64,000 bases of DNA from Pseudoduganella umbonata (GCF_014192225.1 NZ_JACHXS010000001.1:832440-896439); one strand, 5' to 3'. Counted from the first letter of the stretch, positions 1 to 8,654 are shown. Numbers and translations: made by a program. Notes: generated by a model from the letters alone, not told the origin.

Positions 1-1
1 C

Positions 2-472
2 GACGGAGAAATTGCTGAGTACGCTTTCCGCCGGGCAGATTCTGCCAAGCGGCTGCTGATTGGCGGAAGGTATCCTATCGCGTGCGCCGACGGCGTCGAG
101 CGCATGGCCACGCTTACCTGTACGACCGTGAGCGAAGATGAGTCAGTCGTCATCGGCGGCGTCTCCTTCGACGACGGTAGTGCAACCGTCTGCAACTTTC
201 CGCTCTCGGCAGCTGAGTTGGATGCCTGGCGAAGACATCCAGACACGTTCTTTGGAACTGCCGATCGCCGGAAGGGAAATAGTGGTGTCCTAGATATTTA
301 CGATTTCTTTTTCCATAGTTGCTGCCAAACGCCTCGTGAGCAGTTGCTTTCGCTACTCGCCGATGCATCAGACATCTCTGCATTGCGCTTGCTTTCGCAG
401 CCTGAATTGGCCAGCGCATACGCAGAGCGGCTGACCAGTTCTGTGATCGCGAATCACGGTGCCCATGACTGA
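2..472 (+). CDS. Hypothetical protein, 5' end outside the window
   Basis: An open frame enters from the left edge and stays open to the TGA at 470-472; an internal ATG lies at 104. I do not recognise the protein. The visible 156 residues are acidic and carry no obvious membrane segment or metal motif; a Cys-Cys pair sits in an aromatic stretch (YDFFFHSCC). It overlaps the following recombinase gene (ATG at 465) in a different frame, so the two are probably translated together, and the product may be an accessory of that recombinase. Because the frame is open upstream of 104, the true start is likely before base 1. Confidence 0.5.
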   Translation, partial: DGEIAEYAFRRADSAKRLLIGGRYPIACADGVERMATLTCTTVSEDESVVIGGVSFDDGSATVCNFPLSAAELDAWRRHPDTFFGTADRRKGNSGVLDIYDFFFHSCCQTPREQLLSLLADASDISALRLLSQPELASAYAERLTSSVIANHGAHD

Positions 473-1406
473 GCTCGACCTTTACCTTGCTGCGTCCACT
501 AGGGATAACACACGCCAAAGCTATCAGGCCGCGCTGCGGCATTTCGAAGTCGAATGGGGTGGCCTACTTCCCGCCTCCTCCGATAGCGTCGCCCATTACC
601 TTGCGCAGTATGGCGCGACGCTATCGATCAGCACATTACGCCAGCGCTTGGCGGCGCTCGCGGCGTGGCATCAGGAGCATGGCTTCGGGGATCCCACCAG
701 GAATCCAATCGTGCGTAAGGTGCTTCGTGGTGTCCAAGCGATCCATCCAGCAGAACAGAAACGCGCTGCCCCGCTGCAGATCGAGCAATTGGCTCAGGTC
801 GACAGCCGCCTGACATACCTGATCGAATGCACACGCGCCGCGGGTGATCGGGCTGCCGCGCTGCGCCACTTGCGTGACCGTGCCCTTTTTCTGCTGGGCT
901 TCTGGCGTGGTTTCCGCAGCGACGAATTGAGCCGACTGCGTGTCGAGCACATCAGGGTGGTGCAAGGGGAAGGCATGGAATGCTACCTCCCGCGCACAAA
1001 AACCGATCGCTATCTGAAGGGGCAGACATTTCGCGTACCGCAGTTGTCGCGAATGTGCCCAGTGAGCGCCTATCTGGACTGGGTGCAAGCCGCAGACCTG
1101 CAGGACGGACCGGTTTTCCGGCGTGTCGATCGATGGGGCAATCTCGGTGATGACCCACTTAATGTGGACAGCCTTCTCCCCTTGCTCCGGCGTGTGCTGG
1201 CAACTAGTGAAATCGACGCCGCTGAACTGTACAGCACTCATTCGTTGCGGCGCGGATTTGCGAGCTGGGCTGCTGCAAACGGCTGGGATCTGAAAACGCT
1301 GATGGAACACGTAGGCTGGAAAAGTGCGCAGTCAGCTCTGCGCTACATTGAACTTGCAGATCCGTTCAATCAGCAACGTATCGAAAAATCCTTGAAGGAT
1401 CGATGA
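465..1406 (+). CDS. Tyrosine recombinase / site-specific integrase
   Basis: A phage-type integrase of 313 residues that would cut and rejoin DNA through a 3'-phosphotyrosine intermediate. An N-terminal SAM-like core-binding domain (about 10-90) is followed by the catalytic domain. The catalytic residues are all visible: Arg151 (GFRSDEL), Lys179, His259 and Arg262 (HSLRRG), His282 (EHVGW) and the nucleophile Tyr294 (LRYIE). The start is ATG 465; GTG 459 is an alternative. It overlaps the stop of the preceding unknown gene, as in small mobile-element operons. No attachment site could be identified. The enzyme looks intact and may have brought in the neighbouring debris. Confidence 0.9.
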   Translation: MTELDLYLAASTRDNTRQSYQAALRHFEVEWGGLLPASSDSVAHYLAQYGATLSISTLRQRLAALAAWHQEHGFGDPTRNPIVRKVLRGVQAIHPAEQKRAAPLQIEQLAQVDSRLTYLIECTRAAGDRAAALRHLRDRALFLLGFWRGFRSDELSRLRVEHIRVVQGEGMECYLPRTKTDRYLKGQTFRVPQLSRMCPVSAYLDWVQAADLQDGPVFRRVDRWGNLGDDPLNVDSLLPLLRRVLATSEIDAAELYSTHSLRRGFASWAAANGWDLKTLMEHVGWKSAQSALRYIELADPFNQQRIEKSLKDR

Positions 1407-1793
1407 GGTACACGCTTCGTTCGCCGCCAAAATTCGAGTTGCTCTCGTCTGCAAGGGCATTCTTATGGAACGCAACGATCCGAGCGATATATTGGTCCAC
1501 ATGCAAAGGCGGCGACTGGGGAATATAGACCAAGTTCACTGACCCGTTCGATGGGTGGCCCATGGTAGTGTCTTCCAAAGATCGTACAAACTCGCCATAC
1601 CTGCTTCTCAATGCATCACCGCTGGGATAGATGCATTGAGCCAGAGTGAGCACGATCCCGGGGAGGGCGACAGTTCGTTAGGCGATACAGCCGAGAACTG
1701 CTGCGACCAGGCGTATTTGAGCACACCGTCCAGCACCTCTCCCCGACCACCAAAGGTCACAAACATTGTGCGGACGCAGTAGCAGCAGACCAA
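1366..1793 (-). pseudogene. Possible frameshifted hypothetical gene
   Basis: Two minus-strand frames join into one plausible protein. Frame one starts near 1770 (MFVTFGGRGEVLDG) and frame two continues from about 1670 to the stop at 1366 (PGIVLTLAQCIYP). A one-base shift near 1665 would reconnect them. The 3' end overlaps the integrase gene by 41 bases in antiparallel orientation. I do not recognise the family. It may equally be non-coding, since no good ribosome binding site is visible. Confidence 0.25.
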
Positions 1794-2126
1794 AGGTCAC
1801 CGTCAAGTCTCCAAAATCGTCGGTTTAGCATAGCAGTCCACTGAATCTCGACTATAACTATCTGATTATAATAACTTTCTACACATCGACTGGATCAGCA
1901 CACAGTCGCTTTTGCACAAGTTTGGTGACTTTGCCGCCCATGGGGATACCGCACATCCAGCAACGTTGTACGTGAAGTGTATGGCTTCCTCCAGTGAGCT
2001 TTCGGTCCGGGAAATCGAGCATTGTTTTCGAGCCGGATAACTCATCTTTCTTCAACATCGTGCCCCGTAACTGCCAGATATGACAATTTCAAATGGTAAG
2101 GCTGTGGCAGGTGCACAACAGCCTAA
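1794..2126. other. Intergenic stretch, nothing identified
   Basis: This 333-base stretch has lower GC than the rest of the window and no convincing reading frame, RNA gene or repeat on either strand. It lies between the integrase region and the AT-rich inverted repeat at 2193. It may be leftover mobile-element DNA. Confidence 0.4.
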
Positions 2127-2192
2127 ATGTTACTGAGTAATTTCTGTTTTCGCTATGAAATTGGTAAATTGCATTTTAGCAAGTTAATCGGC

Positions 2193-2232
2193 GAATTACT
2201 ACTAATATCCCTCTTGCGATTAGTAGTAATTC
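2193..2232. repeat. Perfect 14-bp inverted repeat in AT-rich leader
   Basis: The left arm GAATTACTACTAAT (2193-2206) and right arm ATTAGTAGTAATTC (2219-2232) are exact reverse complements separated by 12 bases. The surrounding 150 bases are strikingly AT-rich. It lies about 150 bases upstream of the small gene at 2379. There is no immediate T-run, so it looks more like an operator or a leader stem-loop than a terminator. Confidence 0.6.
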
Positions 2233-2378
2233 AGCTATTAAATTTTTGTATCACATTTTATGCTGACAAGCATGGCGAGATCGTAATCTGCTGCTGGCCT
2301 GCTCGCGGAGTTGTAAGTGCGCCCGCACCAATGGTAGGCTTTGACACATCGCCGACTCAGTGAACACTTAGGAATAAA

Positions 2379-2693
2379 ATGGAATCGATTGAGCCTACTA
2401 ACATCAAATCAACGGCCTCTGCCGAAGAACAGGATAGTCACGCATTGAATGAATCGAAAATCGTGGGTCCTTATGTGGTTGCGACCGCAAGTGGATTTCT
2501 GGTGTCCCAAAATAGCGAAGCGTCTCGTTGTAAGGTATATACCGACCCCAATGTGCGTCACGCAAGTACTTGGGTTACATTTGATGAGGCCGATCAAGCG
2601 GCAAAGCGCGGCGTTGCTTCACTTTATCCGAAAGAATTGCACTATTACTCAATTTTGGTCGCTCCGAATATTAAGCAGGTAGATGGTTGCTGA
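2379..2693 (+). CDS. Small hypothetical protein (104 aa)
   Basis: ATG 2379 is preceded by TAGGAA at 2369-2374, an acceptable ribosome binding site. The protein begins with a polar, low-complexity N-terminus (about residues 1-28) and continues with an apparently folded part containing VVATASGFLVSQ and TWVTFDEADQAAKRG. I do not recognise a family. GC is lower than in the catabolic genes, which fits foreign DNA. It ends just before the IS5-type remnant that the IS30 element interrupts. The 14-bp inverted repeat upstream may regulate it. Confidence 0.5.
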   Translation: MESIEPTNIKSTASAEEQDSHALNESKIVGPYVVATASGFLVSQNSEASRCKVYTDPNVRHASTWVTFDEADQAAKRGVASLYPKELHYYSILVAPNIKQVDGC

Positions 2694-2776
2694 AAGCGGC
2701 CCCCATTACGCTTGGCTCGCGACGGTCGCGAAGCTGGCGGCCAGGGTTTTAAAGTCGACATGCTTGTCCAAGCCCA

Positions 2777-3873
2777 GGCGTTCTCAAGAATCAAGTGCAA
2801 CACCCTCTTGCTGTAAGGTGTTGCCATGCCGAGAAACTATAATCATTTGACCCCACAAGACCGTGCAGTCGTCATGCTCATGCGCGACGACCAGTGCAGC
2901 ATCCGTTCCATTGCTAAACGCCTTGGCCGTTCTGCCAGCACGATCAGCCGCGAGCTCAAGCGCGCAGGCGCCACGGACATGTATGATGCCAATCTGGCTC
3001 AGACGAAAGCCCTGGCGCAACGCGTCAAACCTCGTAAAGTGCCCAAGCTGCATGTTCACAGCGTGATGTTCATCGTGGTGCGCCATTTTCTCAACTTACG
3101 CTGGTCGCCTCAGCAAATTGCTGGTAGGCTCAAAGATATGTGGCCCGACGCCCCTACCAAAACTGTCTCCCACGAGACCATCTATAACGCCATCTACCTG
3201 CACCCGCGCGGCGAACTCAAGCGCGAGCTTGTTGCCTGCCTGCGCCATCACAATCAGGTGCGCAAGCCGCGTAGCCAAGGCGCCGATCGGCGCAATCAGA
3301 TCGTCGATATGCAAAGCATCCATATCCGGCCGCCCGAGGTCGAGGACCGGCTCATTCCCGGTCATTGGGAGGGCGACTTGATCAAGGGCGCCGGCAATCG
3401 TTCTTCGGTCGGTACGCTGGTCGAGCGCACTACTGGTTTTGTGGTGCTGGCCAAGATGGACAATGCCACCACCAAAGCCGTGGTCGACAGCTTCGCCGCC
3501 GTACTCAACCGACAGCCTGCGGCCATGCGCAAGACGATGACTTACGACCAGGGCCGTGAAATGCACGGCCATAAAATCCTTACTGAGCGTACTGGCGTGC
3601 AGATCTATTTTGCCGACCCACACAGCCCGTGGCAGCGCGGCTCCAACGAGAACACCAACGGTTTATTGCGCCAGTACCTTCCCAAAGGATCGGATCTGTC
3701 GATCTACTCCCAGGAACAACTCGACGCCATCGCGCTGGAACTCAACCAGCGGCCACGTGCTCGCTTTGGCTTTGCATCGCCTCTAGAAGTTTATACTGCT
3801 CACATGGAGCAACTAAACAATCCAGCGATCGCTGTTCATTAACCCAGTGTTGCAATTGGTTCTTGAAACCGCC
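2777..3873. mobile_element. IS30-family insertion sequence, apparently complete
   Basis: A 1,097-bp element. Terminal inverted repeats are 27 bp: left 2777-2803 and right 3847-3873, matching at 23 of 27 positions when the right one is reverse-complemented (shared core GCAACAC at the inner end, TCAAGAA in the middle). A 3-bp direct repeat CCA flanks it (2774-2776 and 3874-3876), the target-site duplication size expected for IS30. It contains one transposase gene filling nearly the whole element. It sits inside an IS5-type transposase remnant. Confidence 0.9.
2826..3842 (+). CDS. IS30-family transposase
   Basis: A 338-residue DDE transposase of normal family length. The N-terminal helix-turn-helix (about 8-48, with SIRSIAKRLGRSASTISREL) binds the element ends. 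The catalytic DDE triad is visible: Asp184 (HWEGDLIKG), Asp241 (TYDQGREM) and Glu275 (RGSNENTNG), the last in the family signature WQRGSNENTNGLLRQYLPKG. The reading frame is uninterrupted and both terminal repeats are present, so the element may still be active. ATG 2826 is used; the left terminal repeat ends 22 bases upstream. Confidence 0.95.
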   Translation: MPRNYNHLTPQDRAVVMLMRDDQCSIRSIAKRLGRSASTISRELKRAGATDMYDANLAQTKALAQRVKPRKVPKLHVHSVMFIVVRHFLNLRWSPQQIAGRLKDMWPDAPTKTVSHETIYNAIYLHPRGELKRELVACLRHHNQVRKPRSQGADRRNQIVDMQSIHIRPPEVEDRLIPGHWEGDLIKGAGNRSSVGTLVERTTGFVVLAKMDNATTKAVVDSFAAVLNRQPAAMRKTMTYDQGREMHGHKILTERTGVQIYFADPHSPWQRGSNENTNGLLRQYLPKGSDLSIYSQEQLDAIALELNQRPRARFGFASPLEVYTAHMEQLNNPAIAVH

Positions 3874-4009
3874 CCACCAATGGATCGCCCAGCCTAGTGT
3901 GTCGGACCTCGCGTTCATGCTTGGCAAATAGGCTGTCGCTGGGATACATCATCGCAGGGACTCGCACGTTGGTTCGATCCCAGAGCTGCCGAAGCGCCAC
4001 CGCCATGGA

Positions 4010-4485
4010 TAAGGCCTCTCGAGGTGCCCAGAAGTAGCGTGTGTCATAATGCGACCTGCACAAGATCCCGGCGATGATGTTCATGGCATCCAGGTGAAGC
4101 GGTTTATCAGCACGTTTGATTCCTGCGGCACGCTGACCGAGGGCACGACCAGCAGAGCGGACACCTGTCTCAGCAGCCAGCTCTAACCTGCTCGCACGCT
4201 ATCATCGCCACGGGCAGCGTGTCCCAGCCCATCGGCGGTGTAAACACCTGACGCGTTGCCTATACGTCATATGACAAATCAATGCGCATCAAGTAGCGAT
4301 TCAAAAGCAAACCGCCGCTACTGAGGTGCACAACCATTTCGTGCACGGCCAGCGCATATTCTGGGAGCTGTACGTGACGGCGGCGCCAATCGGGTTCCAA
4401 CGCCCGCCCCTGTTCTTCGCGGTAGTACCGGACATATTATCAGCGACATGGTGGTAGCACCGATCCGCCATAGCGCCACCGTCAT
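4010..4485 (-). pseudogene. RES-domain toxin, decayed
   Basis: Starts at ATG 4485, overlapping the antitoxin stop in an ATGA junction. Reading through three frames gives a recognisable RES NAD+-degrading toxin: MTVALWRIG, then HVADNMSGTTAKNRGGRWN (4445-4389), then YALAVHEMVVHLSSGG and NRYLMRIDLSYDV with an in-frame TAG near 4249 where the family has Trp, then VFTPPMGWDTLPV, then SALLVVPSVSVPQESNVLIN near 4160-4100. At least three frameshifts and one stop are present, so no active toxin can be made. The RES signature GGRWN and the ESNVLIN motif make the assignment secure. Confidence 0.8.
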
Positions 4486-5045
4486 GTATATGTTCCACTC
4501 TGGACCATCTCCAGCAGATTGCTGACGTAGTTCTGGCCCCCTACCGTATCTATGAAGCTCGCGGGCGTGGCACCGCCCAGCGCAGGCAGTGGAGCGGTGA
4601 GCCAAGTCGCCAGCCACCTCGCGGCATCAAATTCGGCTGTTCTCTCTGTATCGAAGAGCGCCTGCACCTGGCCGATTAGCGCATGCATGCCCATCACGCG
4701 TTCGGATTCTTGGGGCGAGAGGGTCTGCTCACGTCGCACCTTACGGTTAATGGTGGCGGGCGACAGGCCCAGCCAGGCCATTAACGCCTCCTTTGGCATG
4801 TCCATGACACATGACAGTTCCCCCACGCGAAGCGCGGGCACGCCTGACCGAATGACGTGGATTCTGTCGGCAAAGTCCATCCTGTACCAACCAAGGAACT
4901 GTCCACTTTTGGAGGTCCGTGTGAGACTGAGCATAATTGCCTTACTTGCGGTTTTTTTTGCTGCGAGCATCGTCGTAGGTTTAGCTTCCGCTGGCGGTGC
5001 TGAGTGCTTGCTAGCCTGCTTGGCAGATTGGCGGCGCGTTGTCAT
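4482..5045 (-). CDS. Xre/MbcA/ParS-family antitoxin of a RES-Xre module
   Basis: 187 residues. The N-terminal 50 residues are basic and low-complexity. The rest matches the Xre/ParS antitoxin layout: helix-turn-helix around MDMPKEALMAWLGLSPATINRKV, the conserved LSPQESERVMGMHALIGQVQALF helix, and a C-terminal toxin-binding part with LGGATPASFIDTVGGQNYV. In such modules the antitoxin neutralises a RES toxin and represses the operon. Its ATGA overlap with the toxin start is classical, but the toxin is broken here. The antitoxin frame itself is undamaged. A shorter start at an internal Met (IHVIRSG region) is possible. Confidence 0.85.
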   Translation of the reverse strand: MTTRRQSAKQASKHSAPPAEAKPTTMLAAKKTASKAIMLSLTRTSKSGQFLGWYRMDFADRIHVIRSGVPALRVGELSCVMDMPKEALMAWLGLSPATINRKVRREQTLSPQESERVMGMHALIGQVQALFDTERTAEFDAARWLATWLTAPLPALGGATPASFIDTVGGQNYVSNLLEMVQSGTYT

Positions 5046-5105
5046 AGATGGCTCCGTTGGGACTTCATGCTAGTGGACATGAGAGCTACTCGCAACCGGT
5101 ACACT

Positions 5106-5725
5106 GTAAGCGGCCAACCGCCCCACATTCCAAACAGATTCAGTTGTGGGTAAATTCAGCAAACGGTAGCAGGGAGTCGATCGTGCTGTTCGGGCAGGTG
5201 GGGAGTTTTTCGAGCGTTTCGGCAAGCCAGCGTGCTGAATCCAGTCCGTTGAGCTTGGCGGTAGCAAAAAGGCTCTGGATGGCCGCGGCGCGGCGGCCGG
5301 CACGGTCCGAGCCGGTAAAGAGCCAGTTCTTTTTGCCGATGGCGATCGGGCGGATCGCGTTCTCGACCGGATTGTTGTCGATCGGGAGGTGGCCCGCGGT
5401 GACGTAGCGTTGCAGTGCGGGCCAGCGCTTCAGCGCATGGTCGATCGACTTGGCCATGCCGCTGCCGGCGGCGGTGCGCTGGGTCGCAAGCAGCCAGGTA
5501 TGCAGATCGGCCATCGCTGGCACGGCCTGCTGCTGGCGCAAGGCGAGGCGCTGTTCGGGTGTCATGTCGTGCGCCAGTTGTTCGATGGCGTACAGCTGGG
5601 CGATACGGCGCAGTGCCTCCTCGGCCACGGGGCTGGCATTGGCGGCGTGCACGTCGAAAAACTTGCGGCGGATGTGGGCCAGGCAAGTCAGTTCGACAGG
5701 CCCCTGCGCAAACAGGGCCTTATAA
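5106..5725 (-). pseudogene. IS66-family transposase, C-terminal remnant (copy 1)
   Basis: Minus-strand frame reads GYKALFAQGPVELTCLAHIRRKFFDVH and continues to a natural stop at 5140. Typical IS66 TnpC features are visible: CLAHIRRKFFD, the DNNPVENAIRPIAIGKKNWLF signature, and SLFATAKLNGLD. The N-terminal two thirds is missing. After the stop, the minus strand ends in a GTAAGC-type terminus at 5106 (GTAAGCGGCC read on the plus strand), as expected for IS66 inverted repeats. The truncation point is the palindrome at 5726-5757. Confidence 0.85.
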
Positions 5726-5757
5726 CCGACAAAATGTTGTGCACAACATTTTGTCGG
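5726..5757. repeat. Perfect 32-bp palindrome at the junction of two IS66 remnants
   Basis: Each 16-base arm is the exact reverse complement of the other, centred between 5741 and 5742 with the core GTTGTGCACAAC. With one mismatch (5725/5758) the symmetry extends to 5720-5763. Both flanks then enter IS66 transposase coding sequence reading outward (GYKALF leftward, GYNAVY rightward). It could form a cruciform. Its origin is unknown. Confidence 0.9.
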
Positions 5758-6411
5758 CTATAACGCCGTCTATGAAACCGGCCGCGTCATCGAAGCAGCC
5801 TGCTGGGCACACGCACGGCGCAAATTTTATGACCTGCATTCGGCACGTCCGACTTCGCTGACAACCGAGGCATTCCACTGGATCGGCGAGCTGTATGCCA
5901 TCGAAGAATCCATCCGCGGCAAGCCGCCAGACGAACGTCGTGCTGCACGGCAGCTGCAAGCAAAACCGCTGCTCGATGATTTTGAGCGCTGGCTGCACGC
6001 CAATCCGATACGGCAGCGGCGATCCTGTACGCCCTCAAGCTGTGCCCAGCGCTGACACGCTATGCCGAAGATGGCCGCATCGAAATCGATAACTCGGCCG
6101 CCGAACGCTCTCTGAGAGGCATCGCCCTGCGCCGACGCAACTACCTGTGTGCCGGCGCCGACAGCGGTGGCGAACGCGCTGCCGCCATCTATGGGCAGAT
6201 CGGAACGGCCAGGCTGAAAGGTATCGCCCCCGAAGCTTGGTTGCGCTATGTGCTGACGCATATCGCCGATCATCCTGTGAACTGCGTCGACGACTTCTGC
6301 CCTGGAACTGTGCCGCCAAGCTCGCCAGCTGAACCCCGCTTCCCAGCGGTGTGGCAAGCATCATCTCGCTTCCTGCTAATCATCTCAAGACGGCGCTGAG
6401 ACGACGCTTAC
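5758..6411 (+). pseudogene. IS66-family transposase, C-terminal remnant (copy 2)
   Basis: Plus-strand coding sequence begins at the palindrome with GYNAVYETGRVIEAACWAHARRKFYDLH, then shifts frame near 6005 to AAILYALKLCPALTRYAEDG, the IS66 signature IEIDNSAAERSLRGIALRRR and ADSGGERAAAIYGQIG, and shifts again near 6292 before LPWNCAAKLAS. The fragment ends in ...GACGCTTAC at 6411, the GTAAGC terminus of IS66 elements. The sequence differs clearly from copy 1, so these are two different IS66 elements. It is not functional. Confidence 0.85.
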
Positions 6412-6591
6412 GGTGGATGCCAATTGTCGTACTCTAATGATGACGCCTCCCTTGATGTCGTGCCTTGTTGACACTTCCACTTTGGCACATCGATGCCGTT
6501 TCGGGATGGCGGCGTCCTACCCATTGCCTTAATAATTGATTCATCGCGATGCTTTACAATTGGCTCCCCTCCTGCCATTCGAGAGTCACCC

Positions 6592-7281
6592 GTGCAGATC
6601 CTGTTAGTGGAAGACGACACCATGCTGGCCGACGCGGTGTGCCATGGCGCCCGCCACAACGACTGGAAGATCGACCATGTCGGCGATGCGGCCACCGCGC
6701 GCCTCATGCAACTCGACCGACTGTATTCGGTGGTGCTGCTCGATCTCGGCTTGCCCGGCGAGTCGGGCCTGAGCCTGCTCCGTGCGATGCGTGCCCGCTA
6801 TGACATCACGCCGGTGCTGATCCTGACCGCCCGCGACCAGATGAGCGAACGCATCGCAGGACTCGATGCGGGGGCCGACGATTACTTGGTCAAGCCTTTC
6901 GAACTGGGCGAGCTGTGGGCGCGGGTGCGCGCCGTAATCCGCCGCAGCCAGGGGCGCATGGTGCCCCTGCTCGCTTGCCGCGACGTGGAACTTGATGTGG
7001 CCCGCGGCACGGTGACCCGCGCCGGCGCGCGCGTGACACTGAGCGCCTACGAGTACCGCACGCTGCTGGCGCTGATGGAGCGGCCAGGCTATGTGTTTAC
7101 CCGCGCCCATCTTGAAAATGCCGTGTATGACGGCGCCGGCGCCATCGAGAGCAACACCATTGCCGTCTTCATCCACCAGTTGCGGCGCAAGCTGGGCGAC
7201 GACGTGATCGTGACCGTGCACGGCCAGGGTTACACCATCGGCGACGGCATTCGCAACGGCATCGGACCCACCGCGCGATGA
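6592..7281 (+). CDS. OmpR/PhoB-family response regulator
   Basis: 230 residues from GTG 6592, chosen because the receiver domain starts immediately (QILLVEDD) and GAGAG lies just upstream. The receiver domain (1-115) has the acidic pair Asp8/Asp9, phospho-acceptor Asp51 (LLDLGLP), Thr79 and Lys101 (VKPF). A winged-helix DNA-binding domain (about 130-225) ends with the VHGQGYTIG wing. It overlaps the kinase gene by 4 bases (ATGA). The type is QseB/PmrA-like. The adjacent convergent RND efflux operon and MipA gene are plausible targets. Confidence 0.93.
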   Translation: MQILLVEDDTMLADAVCHGARHNDWKIDHVGDAATARLMQLDRLYSVVLLDLGLPGESGLSLLRAMRARYDITPVLILTARDQMSERIAGLDAGADDYLVKPFELGELWARVRAVIRRSQGRMVPLLACRDVELDVARGTVTRAGARVTLSAYEYRTLLALMERPGYVFTRAHLENAVYDGAGAIESNTIAVFIHQLRRKLGDDVIVTVHGQGYTIGDGIRNGIGPTAR

Positions 7282-8654
7282 CGTCGCTACGCAAGCGGGT
7301 TCGCACGGTACTGGCGCTGGCGTTCCTCGGCTGCTGGATTGTCGGGGGCGGCACGCTGGTTACCTATACCACGCGCGCGGAACATAGTGTCTGGGATGCG
7401 AAGATGGAAGCCTTCGCCCACAAGCTGCTGATGGCGATTCCCGCAGATGAGATCAACGAAGGCCCATTCGGCCCGGGCTTGCAACTGCCGCTCGACAAGG
7501 GCCGGACCGCCGAAGACTTCAGCTTCCAGGTATGGAATGGCCAGGGTACGCTGTTCATCAAGACTCCCGGGGTGCCGTCCCGGCCATTCCGGCCCCGCGG
7601 CGAAAACGGTTTTTTCAGCACGGTCATCGGGGGCGAGAAATGGCGCGTCTATGCCGTATCGGACCGTACCGGGCAAGTGTCGGTGCAGGTCGCCAAACTG
7701 CAGGGCGCCGTGGACTGGGACATGCAGCGGGAAGCACTCATCGCGCTGTCCCTGCTCACGGTGGTGCTGGCCATGGTCGGCATGCTGCTGGAATATGCGC
7801 TGAACCGGGCCCTGCGCCCGATCGCCGGCATCGGCGCCGCCGTCCTGCAGCGCAAGGATTTCGACCTGGCGCCGTTACCCTTCGAAGAACTGCCGGAGGA
7901 ATTGCGGCCCCTAGTCGACTCGTTCAATCACATGCTGCGGCGGCTCGCCACCGCCGTGGACTCAGAACGCCGTTTCATCAGCGACGCCGCGCATGAATTG
8001 CGCACGCCCCTGGCGGCGCTGCAGGCGCAGGCCGAAGTGGCGCTGGCGGCCGGTTCGGCGGCAGACAAGCATGCCGCGCTGGTCAAGCTGCTGGCCGTCG
8101 CGAAACGCAGTACGCGCCTGGCGGAGCAGTTGCTCGACCTGGCCCGGCTCGACGCCAGCGGCAGCAGCGGGCGCGCCACCGTGGTGGACATGGCCGAACT
8201 GATCGGCCATGTCGCCCACGAATTTGAGTTCGATGCCGAGCAGAACAGGCCCGCACTGCTGGTGGAAACAGCGCCCTGCCACATCGATGGCAACATCGAC
8301 GAACTGGCCATCCTGTTGCGCAACCTGGTCGACAATGCCCTGCGCTTCGCGCCCCGGGGAGGACAGGTCCGCATCGCGTGCGGCCGGCCCGATGCCCGCG
8401 CCCGGGCCTATCTGGATGTGGCGGACGACGGCCCGGGTGTCCCGCTTCACGAGCGGGAGCTGATCTTCCAGCGCTTTCACCGTGCATCGAGCGGCAACAA
8501 CGGCCGCGGCAGCGGCATCGGCCTGTCACTCGTGGCCGGTATCGCGCAGCTGCATCGGGCCCGCATCGTCACGGGCGCCGGGCTGGCGGGGCGCGGCTTC
8601 TCGGTCCGCGTGCTGTTTCCCCCACATGCCAGCAAGTCCGTTCAAAAGTTATAG
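7278..8654 (+). CDS. Membrane sensor histidine kinase, partner of the upstream regulator
   Basis: 458 residues. Membrane segment 1 at about 9-29, a periplasmic sensor region of about 120 residues, membrane segment 2 at about 152-172, a HAMP linker, then HisKA with phospho-acceptor His239 (DAAHELRTPLAAL) and an HATPase domain with the N box (Asn353, NLVDNALRF), DDGPG at 383-387 and GSGIGL at 411-416. The architecture is that of QseC/PmrB kinases. The gene is translationally coupled to the response regulator. Its 3' end overlaps the convergent MipA gene by 13 bases. The signal sensed is unknown. Confidence 0.93.
   Translation: MTSLRKRVRTVLALAFLGCWIVGGGTLVTYTTRAEHSVWDAKMEAFAHKLLMAIPADEINEGPFGPGLQLPLDKGRTAEDFSFQVWNGQGTLFIKTPGVPSRPFRPRGENGFFSTVIGGEKWRVYAVSDRTGQVSVQVAKLQGAVDWDMQREALIALSLLTVVLAMVGMLLEYALNRALRPIAGIGAAVLQRKDFDLAPLPFEELPEELRPLVDSFNHMLRRLATAVDSERRFISDAAHELRTPLAALQAQAEVALAAGSAADKHAALVKLLAVAKRSTRLAEQLLDLARLDASGSSGRATVVDMAELIGHVAHEFEFDAEQNRPALLVETAPCHIDGNIDELAILLRNLVDNALRFAPRGGQVRIACGRPDARARAYLDVADDGPGVPLHERELIFQRFHRASSGNNGRGSGIGLSLVAGIAQLHRARIVTGAGLAGRGFSVRVLFPPHASKSVQKL

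Larger units (their letters stand above)
2690..3952 (-). pseudogene. IS5-family transposase N-terminal remnant, split by IS30
   Basis: Minus-strand frame from ATG 3952 or 3949 reads SLFAKHEREV...LGDPLVG up to 3874, where the IS30 element begins. Removing the IS30 and one copy of its CCA target duplication restores the frame exactly, continuing as LDKHVDFKTLAASFATVA from 2773 downward. LGDPLV-x-L-x-x-H-V/I-D-F is typical of the N-terminus of IS5-family transposases. A second frame then gives RPSRAKRNGGRF, matching the RPSRARGGRPPF-like segment of that family, so there is also a frameshift. The catalytic part is missing. The remnant is not functional. Confidence 0.7.

Noticed and set aside
2127..2363. 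A 78-codon frame in the AT-rich region
   Set aside because: It spans the inverted repeat, has no ribosome binding site and its hydrophobic composition follows from the AT-rich DNA.
3839..4084. An 81-codon minus-strand frame treated as one gene
   Set aside because: It is a chance fusion of the RES toxin tail, the IS5 transposase start and the IS30 terminal repeat.
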